Source of the DNA: Haloechinothrix aidingensis
Lineage (GTDB): Bacteria > Actinomycetota > Actinomycetes > Mycobacteriales > Pseudonocardiaceae
Direction: 5' to 3'
DNA: 64,000 nucleotides
Assembly (NCBI RefSeq): GCF_013450155.1
Contig: NZ_JACCKD010000009.1
Location: 62,001-126,000 of the forward strand
In this document: piece after piece, positions 1-8,037 of the stretch
Position numbering within the stretch: the first letter of the stretch is position 1
Layout: the number at the start of each line of letters is the position of its first letter
Program-made: the position numbers and the translations under genes
The notes under the pieces: generated by a model
The model's input: the letters and a program-made list of their open reading frames with translations, nothing else
Told to the model about the DNA's origin: nothing
Database searches by the model: none

Positions 1-839
1 GGAGCCCGCTCGGTCAGCTCGCACGACAGGGTGTACGCCAGCGCGCCCATCCGCGCGCGGGACGGCCGCAGCACGGGCACACCGGCCGAGGCGAGAGGTC
101 CGGCCGCGGCCGGTCCGACCGCGGCGACCAGCACGTCGCGCCGCATCGCCGCGACAAGCGGCCCGTACCGCCTGGTACTTCCCGCCCTGGCCAGCATGCT
201 CGCCGCTGCGGGCGCGCTGGTGAACGGCAAGGCGTCGATCAGCCCGTCCACCGTGTCGTCGATGATCCGGTCGAGCGGCTCCGGGTCCGGTGGCCGCACC
301 CAGCGGTACACCGCGACGTCGACCACCTCAGCACCGGCGGCGCGCAACGCGCCGGCGAGTTGCGGAAGCGGCTCACCGTGTTGCTGGACCGCGATGCGCC
401 GCCCGGCCACGCCCGAGGCGATCAGCTCCTCCAGCAGCCCGGCCGTACTCGCCGATGCCGGGGTGCGGCCCGCGTCGAGTCCGGCGGCGCGAACCGCGCC
501 CGCGGCCGCCGGGCCACGCGCGTACAGCTCGGCCCCACCGAGCATGTCGAGCAGCGCGTCACACCCGCCCCACGCCTCCGCGGCCTCCAGCCACCCCCGG
601 AACCCGAGTCCGCTGGTCACGACGACGGCGTCGGCGGGGTTGTCGACCAGGTCCCGGGTGCTGTCCCGCAGCTCCGTGTCGTCGGTGACCGGCATGATCC
701 GGATAGCCGGTCCGTAGCGGACCGCGGCCCCCTGCCGCACGAACAGGGCACCGAGCTCCTCCGCGCGCCGCGCCGCTGTGACGCCGACGGTGTAGCCGGT
801 CAGCGGCGGGAGCTCGGGCCACGAACACGCGGTTGTCAC
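1..839 (-). CDS. hemD: uroporphyrinogen-III synthase, HemD type (3' end outside window)
   Basis: Cyclises hydroxymethylbilane to uroporphyrinogen III, the precursor of siroheme, which the adjacent NirB needs. About 279 residues are visible and the frame is open to the window edge. The start is a GTG whose first bases overlap the nirD stop (GTGA), so it is translationally coupled to nirBD. The N-terminus reads as a HemD domain (LTGYTVGVTAARRAEEL, then VVTSGLGFRGW), and near the edge PVLRPSRARMGALA resembles the domain's end. Many actinobacterial members carry a C-terminal response-regulator-like winged-helix DNA-binding domain and sit beside nitrite reductase genes; that part would lie outside the window. 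Whether it acts as enzyme, regulator or both cannot be decided here. Confidence 0.8.
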   Translation of the reverse strand, partial: MTTACSWPELPPLTGYTVGVTAARRAEELGALFVRQGAAVRYGPAIRIMPVTDDTELRDSTRDLVDNPADAVVVTSGLGFRGWLEAAEAWGGCDALLDMLGGAELYARGPAAAGAVRAAGLDAGRTPASASTAGLLEELIASGVAGRRIAVQQHGEPLPQLAGALRAAGAEVVDVAVYRWVRPPDPEPLDRIIDDTVDGLIDALPFTSAPAAASMLARAGSTRRYGPLVAAMRRDVLVAAVGPAAAGPLASAGVPVLRPSRARMGALAYTLSCELTERA

Positions 840-1201
840 GGCCAGGGCTCCCGTACGAACACGACACCGTCGTCGAGCAGCACGTCGAAGCTGCTCACCC
901 GCACAGACGCGTCGTCGAGGCATTCCCCCGTGCGCAGGTCGAACCGTTCCTTGTGCAACGGCGACGCGACGAACGGCACCCCGTTGGTGTCACCGACGAT
1001 CCCGCGCGCGAGGACGGCGGCCCCGCTGAACGGGTCTATATTGGACAGCGCGTACACCGCACCGGAAGGGACACGGAACACGGCCGCCTGCACGCCGCCG
1101 GGAAGCAGCGCGGCGACACCGCCCGCTTGCGGGACGGCATCGACGGAGCAGACGCGGGTCCAGGACGAGCGGTCGTTGGCCTGCACGGTACCGGCGTTCA
1201 T
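836..1201 (-). CDS. nirD: nitrite reductase (NADH) small subunit
   Basis: Small subunit of cytoplasmic assimilatory NAD(P)H nitrite reductase, partner of NirB in the six-electron reduction of nitrite to ammonium. The 121-residue product has the Rieske-like NirD fold. The stretch SPLHKERFDLRTGECL matches the family consensus around SPxxxxRFDLRTG, but the Cys/His ligands of true Rieske proteins are absent, as is normal for NirD. Its ATG overlaps the nirB stop (ATGA) and its stop overlaps the hemD GTG, so nirB-nirD-hemD is one coupled operon. Confidence 0.93.
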   Translation of the reverse strand: MNAGTVQANDRSSWTRVCSVDAVPQAGGVAALLPGGVQAAVFRVPSGAVYALSNIDPFSGAAVLARGIVGDTNGVPFVASPLHKERFDLRTGECLDDASVRVSSFDVLLDDGVVFVREPWP

Positions 1202-3720
1202 GACCTGCTCACCTCCGGGGTTCCCAGCAGCACAGGGACCTTCTGCGCACGCTCGGTGCGGAAGGAGATCGTCGGGTCGGGCGCCTCCGGGGCGTTGACG
1301 AACGACGTGAACCGGGCGAGCTTGTCCGGATCGGAGAGTACGGCGTTCCATTCGTCGACGTAGTTGGCCACGTGCTCGTGCATGGCGGCCTCCAGCTCGG
1401 CGCAGATGCCGAGGCTGTCGTCCACGATCACGGACCGGAGATGCTCGAGACCGCCGTCCATCTCCTCAAGCCACCGCGCTGTCCGCTGTAGCCGGTCAGC
1501 CGTGCGGATGTAGAACATCACGAACCGGTCGATGAGCCGGACCAGCGTTTCCGAGTCGACGTCGGATGCCAGGAGATCCGCGTGCCTCGGCAACGCCCCA
1601 CCGTTGCCGCCGACGTAGAGGTTCCAGCCGCGCTCCGTCGCGATCACGCCGAAGTCCTTGCTCTGTGCCTCGGCGCACTCCCTGGCGCAGCCGGACACGG
1701 CTGCCTTGAGCTTGTGCGGCGAGCGCAGCCCCCGGTACCGCAGCTCCAGCTCGACAGCCATGCCGACCGAGTCCTGCACGCCGTACCGGCACCACGTCCA
1801 GCCGACACAGGACTTCACCGTGCGCAGCGCCTTGCCGTAGGCATGCCCCGACTCGAACCCCGCGTCGACAAGGCGCCGCCAGATCCGCGGCAGCTCATCG
1901 ACCGTCGCGCCGAACATGTCGATACGCTGCCCTCCGGTGATCTTGGTGTAGAGATCGAACTCCCTGGCTATCTCGCCGATCGCGATCAGCTTCTCCGGTG
2001 TGATCTCCCCACCAGGCACCCGCGGGACCACCGAGTACGTGCCGTTGCGCTGCATGTTCGCCAGGTGCCTGTCGTTGGTGTCCTGCAGCGTGGCGTGCTC
2101 GCCGTCCAGGATGTGCTCGGTGCCGAGCGACGCCAGGATCGAGGCCACCGCCGGTTTGCAGATCGCGCACCCGTTGCCGCTGCCGTACCGGGCGATGAGC
2201 TCGCTGAACGTGGCGATGCCCGTCCCGGCGACGATCTCGAACAGCTCGGACCTCGACTGGGGGAAGTGCTCGCAGACCGCCGTGGACTGCTCGACCCCGC
2301 AGGAGTCGAGCAGCTTGCTGAGCAGGGGGACGCAGGAGCCGCATCCGGTGCCCGCACCGGTGCACGCCTTGAGGCCGGAGACCGACTCGCACCCGCCCTC
2401 GTGGACCGCGGACGTGATGGCTCCCTTGGTCACGGCATTGCAGGAGCAGACCTGCGCCTCGTCAGGCAGCGCGTCGACCCCGACGCCGCCGCCTGCCGCC
2501 CCGTCCGGGGACAGGATCGCGGCCGGGTCATCGGGCAGCGCCCGGCCGACGAGCGTGCGCAGCGTGTTGAACTCGCCGGTGTCGCCGACCAGAACCCCGC
2601 CGAGGAGGGTCGTGCCGTCATCGGAGACCACCAGCTTCTTGTACGTGCCCGCGACGGCGTCGTTGACGACGACCTCGAGGGCTCCCTCGGTCTCGGCATG
2701 CGCGTCGCCGAAACTGGCGACGTCGACACCGAGCAGCTTCAGCTTGGTCGAGGTGTCCGCGCCGGGGAAGGTCGCCGGATGCCCCGAGGTCAGCTGCGCG
2801 GCCACCGCCTCGGCCATCGCGTAGCCGGGCGCGACGAGCCCGTAGGTCGTCCCCTGCACGGCCGCGCACTCCCCGATGGCGTACACATCGGCGGTCCCGG
2901 TCCGGCACTGCTCGTCGACGAGGACCCCGCCACGCTCGGCGATCTCCAGCCCGCAGGAGCGGGCCAGGTCGTCCCTCGGCCGGATGCCCGCGGAGAACAC
3001 GACGAGGTCGGCGTCCAGATCGGTACCGTTGCCCAGCCGCGCGACCAGCCTGTTCCCGTCCCGCACGATCTCCGCCGTCGAGGTAGCGGTGTGTACCGTG
3101 ACGTCGAGCTCGGTGACCAGCCGCGCGAGCAGTGCCCCACCCCCGTCGTCGATCTGCAGCGGCATCAGCCGCGGCGCCATCTCGACCACGTGCGGCGACA
3201 GGTCCATGTCCCGCAACGCCTTGGCGGCCTCGAGCCCGAGCAATCCCCCGCCGACCACGATCCCGGAGGCCCGGCCGTGCCCGTCCCGCGCGCGCCGCGC
3301 GGCCGCGTGGATCGCGTCCAGGTCGTCGATCGTGCGATACACGAAACAGCCGGGTAGGTCGTGTCCGGGGACCGGCGGGACGAACGGGCGTGAGCCGGTG
3401 GCCAGTACGAGGGCGTCGTAGGGTTGCTCCGCCCCGCTCGCCGTGGTCACCACCTTGCGTTCGGTGTCGACGGCCGAGGCCGGATCGCCCAACCGCAGCT
3501 CGACGCGCTCATCGGTGGCGTGGTCCGCCCCGGGCAACACCAGCGCCCCGGCGTCCCATGAGTCCACATAGGACGACAAACCCACCCGGTCGTATGCCGG
3601 GCGTGCTTCCTCGGCGAGCACGACGACGTGCCAGTCCCCTGCGACGTCGGCGGCGCGGACCGCCTCGACCAGGCGGTGCCCCACCATGCCGTTCCCGACG
3701 ACAACGAGCGTGCGACTCAT
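1198..3720 (-). CDS. nirB: nitrite reductase (NAD(P)H) large subunit
   Basis: Catalytic subunit of assimilatory nitrite reductase, 840 residues, the usual family length. Domains in order: FAD-binding Rossmann motif VVVGNGMVG (about 6-14), second dinucleotide motif VVGGGLLGLEAA (155-166), BFD-like [2Fe-2S] domain with Cys425, Cys427, Cys460 and Cys463, a second partial BFD-like pair Cys518/Cys521, then the sulfite/nitrite reductase ferredoxin-like region. The C-terminal siroheme/[4Fe-4S] domain has Cys638 and Cys644 (CVGWTWC) and Cys678 and Cys682 (CAREC). All cofactor ligands are present, so it looks functional. The ATG is preceded by GGAGGTGT. The frame stays open far upstream into narK, but only by chance. 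Confidence 0.96.
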   Translation of the reverse strand: MSRTLVVVGNGMVGHRLVEAVRAADVAGDWHVVVLAEEARPAYDRVGLSSYVDSWDAGALVLPGADHATDERVELRLGDPASAVDTERKVVTTASGAEQPYDALVLATGSRPFVPPVPGHDLPGCFVYRTIDDLDAIHAAARRARDGHGRASGIVVGGGLLGLEAAKALRDMDLSPHVVEMAPRLMPLQIDDGGGALLARLVTELDVTVHTATSTAEIVRDGNRLVARLGNGTDLDADLVVFSAGIRPRDDLARSCGLEIAERGGVLVDEQCRTGTADVYAIGECAAVQGTTYGLVAPGYAMAEAVAAQLTSGHPATFPGADTSTKLKLLGVDVASFGDAHAETEGALEVVVNDAVAGTYKKLVVSDDGTTLLGGVLVGDTGEFNTLRTLVGRALPDDPAAILSPDGAAGGGVGVDALPDEAQVCSCNAVTKGAITSAVHEGGCESVSGLKACTGAGTGCGSCVPLLSKLLDSCGVEQSTAVCEHFPQSRSELFEIVAGTGIATFSELIARYGSGNGCAICKPAVASILASLGTEHILDGEHATLQDTNDRHLANMQRNGTYSVVPRVPGGEITPEKLIAIGEIAREFDLYTKITGGQRIDMFGATVDELPRIWRRLVDAGFESGHAYGKALRTVKSCVGWTWCRYGVQDSVGMAVELELRYRGLRSPHKLKAAVSGCARECAEAQSKDFGVIATERGWNLYVGGNGGALPRHADLLASDVDSETLVRLIDRFVMFYIRTADRLQRTARWLEEMDGGLEHLRSVIVDDSLGICAELEAAMHEHVANYVDEWNAVLSDPDKLARFTSFVNAPEAPDPTISFRTERAQKVPVLLGTPEVSRS

Positions 3721-3851
3721 CCATACACCTCCGCGAACGCGTTGCCTCACATCGTCACCGCCCGCCGTGTCCGGCCTGATTCCCCGACGTTTCGTCCGGG
3801 TTACCATCCGCGCGCGACACCCGCTCGGGGCCGTGACCTCGACGAAACTGC

Positions 3852-5243
3852 TCACACCCTGGCGTAGGCCAGGCTCGGGTACCGCCCGGCGGCCACCCGG
3901 GTCCGCAGGTAGAACCACCACGTCGTAGCCAGGCACACGGTGTAGAAGCCGACCAGCACGAGCAGGGCTGGCGTGAGCGTGCCCGCCTTGTCGAGCGAGT
4001 AGCTGAACGACAGGTTCACGAGCACGCCCCCGAAGGCACCGACGGCGCCTGCCACGCCGACCACCGCGCCGCCCTGCCGCTTGGCGGCCCGCAGCGCGAC
4101 GTCGAGGTTCTCGCCGGTGCCTGCCGCCCGTGCCCGGGTCTGCGCGGAGAAGATCAGCGGGATCATCCGGTACGTCGAGCCGTTGCCGAGCCCGGTCAGC
4201 ACGAACAACACGATGAACGAGCCGAAGAACAGCGCGAAACTGTCCACGGCCACGCTCAGCAGCACGCTGAGCGAACCGGCGCCCAGCCCCGCGAACACCG
4301 CCACGGTCACCGCGGCACCGCTGGTCCTGTCCGCGAGCCAGCCACCGAGCGGCCTGGTCACGGCCCCGATGAGGGCCCCGAGGAAGGCGAGCCCGACGAA
4401 GGACGTGAACTCGTCGAAGGCGAGCCCGATCAACGTGGGGAACGCGAAGGAGAACCCGATGAACGAGCCGAAGGTTCCGATGTAGAGGATCGACACCACC
4501 CACGTGTGCTTGTTCTTCATCGCGTTCCGGTACGAGACGCCGTCCGGCCGCGCGGAGCTGATGCTGTCCATGAACAGCCACGCGCACGCCGCGGCCAGCA
4601 CGATCAGCGGCATCCACATCAAGGCGGCATAGGCCAGGTTGATCCCGGTGCCCATAGTGATCACGAGCGGCACGACGAGTTGCGTGACCGCGACACCGAG
4701 GTTGCCCGCTGCCGCGTTCAGCCCCAGGGCGATCCCCTTCTTCCTCTCCGGGAAGAAGAACGAGATATTGGCCATCGACGAGGAGAAATTGCCGCCGCCG
4801 AAGCCCATGGCGGCAGCGGTGAGCAGGAAGAACCAGTAGGGCGTAGCCGGGTTGGTCACCGCGTACGCCAGCATCAGGCAGGGGATCATCAGCAGGCACG
4901 CGCTGACGGTGGTGAACGCGCGCCCGCCGAACCTCGGGATGGCGAAGGTGTACGGCAGCCGCAATGCGGCGCCCACCAGGTTCGGCACGATCAGCAGCCA
5001 GAACGTCTGGCTGACGCCGAAGTCGAACCCGACGGCACCGAGGTTGACCACCACGATGCTCATCAGCACCCAGACACTGAACCCGATGTTCTCCGCCAGG
5101 ATCGAGAACGCCAGGTTCCTGTTCGCGACGCGCCGCCCGGTGCGTCGCCAGAACTCCGGGTCCTCGGGCTCCCAGTGATCGATCCACCGGCCCTTCCGTC
5201 CGGTCACGCGCTGCTCGACCGCTGGCTCGATGACGGTGGTCAT
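3852..5243 (-). CDS. narK: nitrate/nitrite porter of the major facilitator superfamily
   Basis: Membrane transporter of the NNP (NarK/NasA-type) family that brings nitrate into the cell for the reductases on both sides, or exchanges it with nitrite. The product has 463 residues and about 12 hydrophobic segments after a 40-residue cytoplasmic tail. The nitrate signature GFGGGNFSSSMANISFF is at about 147-163, and the substrate-binding arginine of TM2 appears as Arg95 in RLPYTFAIPRFGGR. The start is the ATG preceded by AGGAGGTG; an in-frame start 15 codons upstream lacks this signal. It reads towards nirBD with a 131-bp gap that shows no strong terminator, so co-transcription is possible. Confidence 0.94.
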   Translation of the reverse strand: MTTVIEPAVEQRVTGRKGRWIDHWEPEDPEFWRRTGRRVANRNLAFSILAENIGFSVWVLMSIVVVNLGAVGFDFGVSQTFWLLIVPNLVGAALRLPYTFAIPRFGGRAFTTVSACLLMIPCLMLAYAVTNPATPYWFFLLTAAAMGFGGGNFSSSMANISFFFPERKKGIALGLNAAAGNLGVAVTQLVVPLVITMGTGINLAYAALMWMPLIVLAAACAWLFMDSISSARPDGVSYRNAMKNKHTWVVSILYIGTFGSFIGFSFAFPTLIGLAFDEFTSFVGLAFLGALIGAVTRPLGGWLADRTSGAAVTVAVFAGLGAGSLSVLLSVAVDSFALFFGSFIVLFVLTGLGNGSTYRMIPLIFSAQTRARAAGTGENLDVALRAAKRQGGAVVGVAGAVGAFGGVLVNLSFSYSLDKAGTLTPALLVLVGFYTVCLATTWWFYLRTRVAAGRYPSLAYARV

Positions 5244-5607
5244 CTCCACACCTCCTGTGTCCCGACGCGGCAGTCGGGTGCCGGGCACGTTCGATCACAA
5301 GCTCGACGTCACGCTATGGGCCGGCTGTTTCCCGGCAACGTTGTCGCGATGGCGACGGTGCTACACCTTGCGCACAGCGGAGTCGCGCTGCCGTGCGTTC
5401 GGGCAACCGCGCGCGTCACGCGCTCGCCCGAGTTCGCGCTCGCCGACAACTCGCCGCTGGTTTGTTGTGGAGTGCCTGAGCGAGTTCACAGCTCCCGACC
5501 ATGGTCGGCTGTCATGGACGCTCCTCGTCGGCACAATGGAGGCCGTACACGGACGGGCCCAGCACGCCGCACGGGCCCGCGCGGACACAACCGCATGGGG
5601 GTCGGGT
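5244..5607. promoter_or_regulatory. divergent intergenic region with a 14-bp perfect palindrome
   Basis: These 364 bp separate narK (leftward) from the Thr/Pro/Glu-rich protein gene (rightward) and should hold both promoters. CCGACCATGGTCGG at 5495-5508 is a perfect 14-bp palindrome with further imperfect outer arms (ACAGC and CTGT), about 100 bp before the rightward start. It looks like a dimer operator or a short hairpin. I found no convincing GlnR-type tandem box or -10/-35 pair in front of narK. Confidence 0.45.
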
Positions 5608-6555
5608 ATGCGCGTACGACGCGTGCAGCGGGTGGTGCTCAGCTACGGGGCGGCGCTGGCACTCGCGCTGGGGGTGGGGCTCGGGACTACCGTGGCCGCG
5701 ATCGGCGCCGCGGGAGCCGAGCAGGGGACATCAGCGCAGACTCGCACGGAGACCGCCACTCCGGTTACCTCGACCGGCACCGAGCCGGATCCCGAGGACA
5801 GTGCGACCGAGCACCCACCGCCCACCGGGACCACCGAACCCCGCCCCACCGGCACCACAGAGCCCACCGGCACCACAGAGCCCGGCGAACCCACGGAGAC
5901 CACGGAACCCGGCGAGACGGGCGAGCCCGAGCCCACCGCGACCAGCGAGCCCGGTGAGACGGGCGAGCCCGAACCCACCGCGACAACGGAGCCCACCGCG
6001 ACAACGGAACCCGAACCCAGCGGGACCACGGAGCCCGGGGAGCCCGAGCCGAGCGACTCGCAGGAACCCACGCCCACCGGGACCGGCAGGGCCACGGAGT
6101 CCACGGAGCCCGCGGAGTCCCCGGAGTCCGGGTCGGACACGGCGGATCCCTCGGCGGGTCCCTCCTCCGAGCCCGCAGGCGGTGCGACCTCGAGCGAGGA
6201 CAGCGGCCGATCGGGAGCCGTACCTTCCGGTTCGCCTCCGTCGCCGCCGTCACCCGGCGTCGCGCCGGACCCGTCACCAGCGGAAGAAGGCGCGGACGAG
6301 ATGTTCGACGCGGTCGTCGAGGACGTTTCCGCGCCCGGCCGTGACGGGCACGTCCCGGAGTTCGGGCTGCTCGGGCAGGAGGAGTCCGGCAGTGCGACCC
6401 CCGAGGGCTCGGCGCGGCCCGGCTCGGCGACGGCGCTGCCGCCTCCCGCGCCTTCCGAAATCAACCGCGTCGAGGTGTTCGCGGCCGGTTCGCTTGCCGC
6501 AGTAGGGGGGTTGCTCGTACGGTCCTGGGCCGCCCGGCCCCGCTCGCGTACGTAG
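5608..6555 (+). CDS. Thr/Pro/Glu-repeat surface-exposed protein, function unknown
   Basis: 315 residues. The N-terminus has basic residues followed by a hydrophobic segment (about 10-35, SYGAALALALGVGLGTTVAA), a signal peptide or anchor. Residues about 50-200 are low-complexity repeats built from TGTTEP, GEPTETTEP and GETGEPEPTATSEP units, rich in Thr, Pro and Glu, as in cell-wall-spanning stalks. A short C-terminal hydrophobic patch (EVFAAGSLAAVGGLLV) followed by RSWAARPRSRT resembles a membrane stop with a positive tail, but there is no LPxTG motif. The start is the ATG after a GGGGGT-like ribosome site. The opposite strand is also open but gives only a Val/Gly/Ser mirror of the repeats. 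It sits inside the nitrate island without an obvious role in it. Confidence 0.65.
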   Translation: MRVRRVQRVVLSYGAALALALGVGLGTTVAAIGAAGAEQGTSAQTRTETATPVTSTGTEPDPEDSATEHPPPTGTTEPRPTGTTEPTGTTEPGEPTETTEPGETGEPEPTATSEPGETGEPEPTATTEPTATTEPEPSGTTEPGEPEPSDSQEPTPTGTGRATESTEPAESPESGSDTADPSAGPSSEPAGGATSSEDSGRSGAVPSGSPPSPPSPGVAPDPSPAEEGADEMFDAVVEDVSAPGRDGHVPEFGLLGQEESGSATPEGSARPGSATALPPPAPSEINRVEVFAAGSLAAVGGLLVRSWAARPRSRT

Positions 6556-6564
6556 CCTGGGCCC

Positions 6565-8037
6565 TCATTCGGTGGACTCCAGCCAGTCCGCGATACCCCG
6601 CACGAGGCCGGTGCAGCTGCCGCATCCCGTGGTCGCCCGTGTCGCCTCGGCCAGACCCGAGACCGACCGCGCGCCGCGGCGCCACGCGTCGACCAGCCCG
6701 GACTTGGGCACGTTGTTGCACTCGCACACCGTGACCGATCCCGGCATGCTCGCCGGGCTGGGTGCGCGCACGGACTCCTCCGGCAACGTGCGGCCGAGCA
6801 GGAACGCCAGACGGTCGGCAGGCGCGGGTGTGCGGTGCGTGTAGTGGTGCGCGACGTTCGCAGCAGCGTCCGGGACGCCGAGCAGCACCCCACCGGTGAC
6901 CAGGTCGTCGCGCAGGACGAGCTTGGCGTAGCGGCCCCGCGCCGGGTCGTTCAGACACACCACCTCGTCGTCCGGCGAGTCCGGCTCGGCGCCGACGTCC
7001 CCGAACGAGGCCAGGTCCACACCACTGGCCTTCAGGCGGGTCACGGCGGCGGTCCCCCGGTAGCGACCCGCACCGTCGGCCCCCGTGAGCAGGTCCGCGA
7101 GCACCCCTGCCTGATCCCAGGCTGGCTGGACGAGCCCGGGTGGTGTCCCGGGGTGCTGCGCACAGTCACCGATGGCGTGCACCCGGGGATCGCTGGTGCG
7201 CAGGCAGTCGTCCACGACGATTCCCCTGTCGACCTCGAGACCGGCGCTCGCGGCGAGCCCGGTCTCCGGCCGCACCCCGGCCGAGACGACCACCAGATCC
7301 GCAGGCACGTAACCGCCGTCGTCGAGCTTCACCCCGTCACCGGGCACGTACCTGGCAGCGGTCGTGCCCGTGCGGAACTCGATGCCGTACCCGGCGAGCG
7401 TCCCGGCGAGCACGTCCCCGGCGCCCCGGTCGAGCTGCCGCTCCATCACGTGGGAGTACGGGTGGATCACCGTGACCCGGCACCCGCGGCCCGCCAGGCC
7501 CCGCGCGGCCTCGATACCGAGCAACCCCCCACCGATCACCGCAACCGGGGTACCCGCGCGCGCCCGGCCCGCGATCTCCGCGCAGTCGTCCAGGGTGCGA
7601 AACGCGCACACTCCCGTGGCGAGAGAGCCGTCCTCGTGCACCAGCCCGTCCACCGGTGGGATCCACGGCGAGCTGCCCTGGGCAAGCACCAGTGCGTCGT
7701 AGTCCAGTGCCGCGGGCTCGCCGTCGGGGCCGTGCACGCGCACCGTGCGCGCCGCGGTGTCGATCGCGCTCACGGTCTCGCCGAGCCGCAGGGTCACGTC
7801 GTGCTCGGCGGCCCATGACTCCGGATGCAGCGTCACCGCGTCCCGCGGGAGGGTTCCGGCGACGACCGAGGACAGCAGCACCCGGTTGTAGGCAGCGTGC
7901 GGCTCGGCGCCGACCACCGTGACGGACAGCCGCTCCCCGCGCGGGTCACGGGTGCGGATGTTCTCGGCGAGGCGCGCCCCCGCCATCCCGTATCCGGCGA
8001 TCACCACGTTGCGCGGCCGTCCCACTGTTCCGTTCAT
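6565..8037 (-). CDS. nasB: NirB-like FAD/NAD(P)H electron-transfer subunit of assimilatory nitrate reductase
   Basis: Predicted to pass electrons from NAD(P)H to NasA. The 490-residue protein resembles the N-terminal half of NirB: FAD motif VVIAGYGMAGARLAE (about 11-25), second nucleotide-binding motif VAVIGGGLLGIEAARG near 170, and a C-terminal BFD-like [2Fe-2S] domain with Cys438, Cys440, Cys472 and Cys475. It lacks the siroheme domain, so it is not a nitrite reductase itself. Its ATG overlaps the nasA stop (ATGA), giving coupled nasA-nasB translation. The symbol follows usage for this arrangement in Amycolatopsis-type genomes. A ferredoxin reductase acting on another partner is less likely given the coupling. 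Confidence 0.85.
   Translation of the reverse strand: MNGTVGRPRNVVIAGYGMAGARLAENIRTRDPRGERLSVTVVGAEPHAAYNRVLLSSVVAGTLPRDAVTLHPESWAAEHDVTLRLGETVSAIDTAARTVRVHGPDGEPAALDYDALVLAQGSSPWIPPVDGLVHEDGSLATGVCAFRTLDDCAEIAGRARAGTPVAVIGGGLLGIEAARGLAGRGCRVTVIHPYSHVMERQLDRGAGDVLAGTLAGYGIEFRTGTTAARYVPGDGVKLDDGGYVPADLVVVSAGVRPETGLAASAGLEVDRGIVVDDCLRTSDPRVHAIGDCAQHPGTPPGLVQPAWDQAGVLADLLTGADGAGRYRGTAAVTRLKASGVDLASFGDVGAEPDSPDDEVVCLNDPARGRYAKLVLRDDLVTGGVLLGVPDAAANVAHHYTHRTPAPADRLAFLLGRTLPEESVRAPSPASMPGSVTVCECNNVPKSGLVDAWRRGARSVSGLAEATRATTGCGSCTGLVRGIADWLESTE

Noticed and set aside
3721-5298. nirB frame open for another 526 codons upstream, through narK
   Set aside because: The upstream translation has no NirB similarity, and narK in another frame has transmembrane helices, the nitrate signature and a good ribosome site.
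5320-5345. GlnR box in front of narK (GAAAC on the minus strand at 5331-5327)
   Set aside because: No partner GTnAC at the required 6-nt spacing on either side.
5643-6893. Long minus-strand reading frame with Val/Gly/Ser repeats, opposite the surface protein gene
   Set aside because: It mirrors the plus-strand repeats, overlaps the certain nasB gene, and has no ribosome site or domain.
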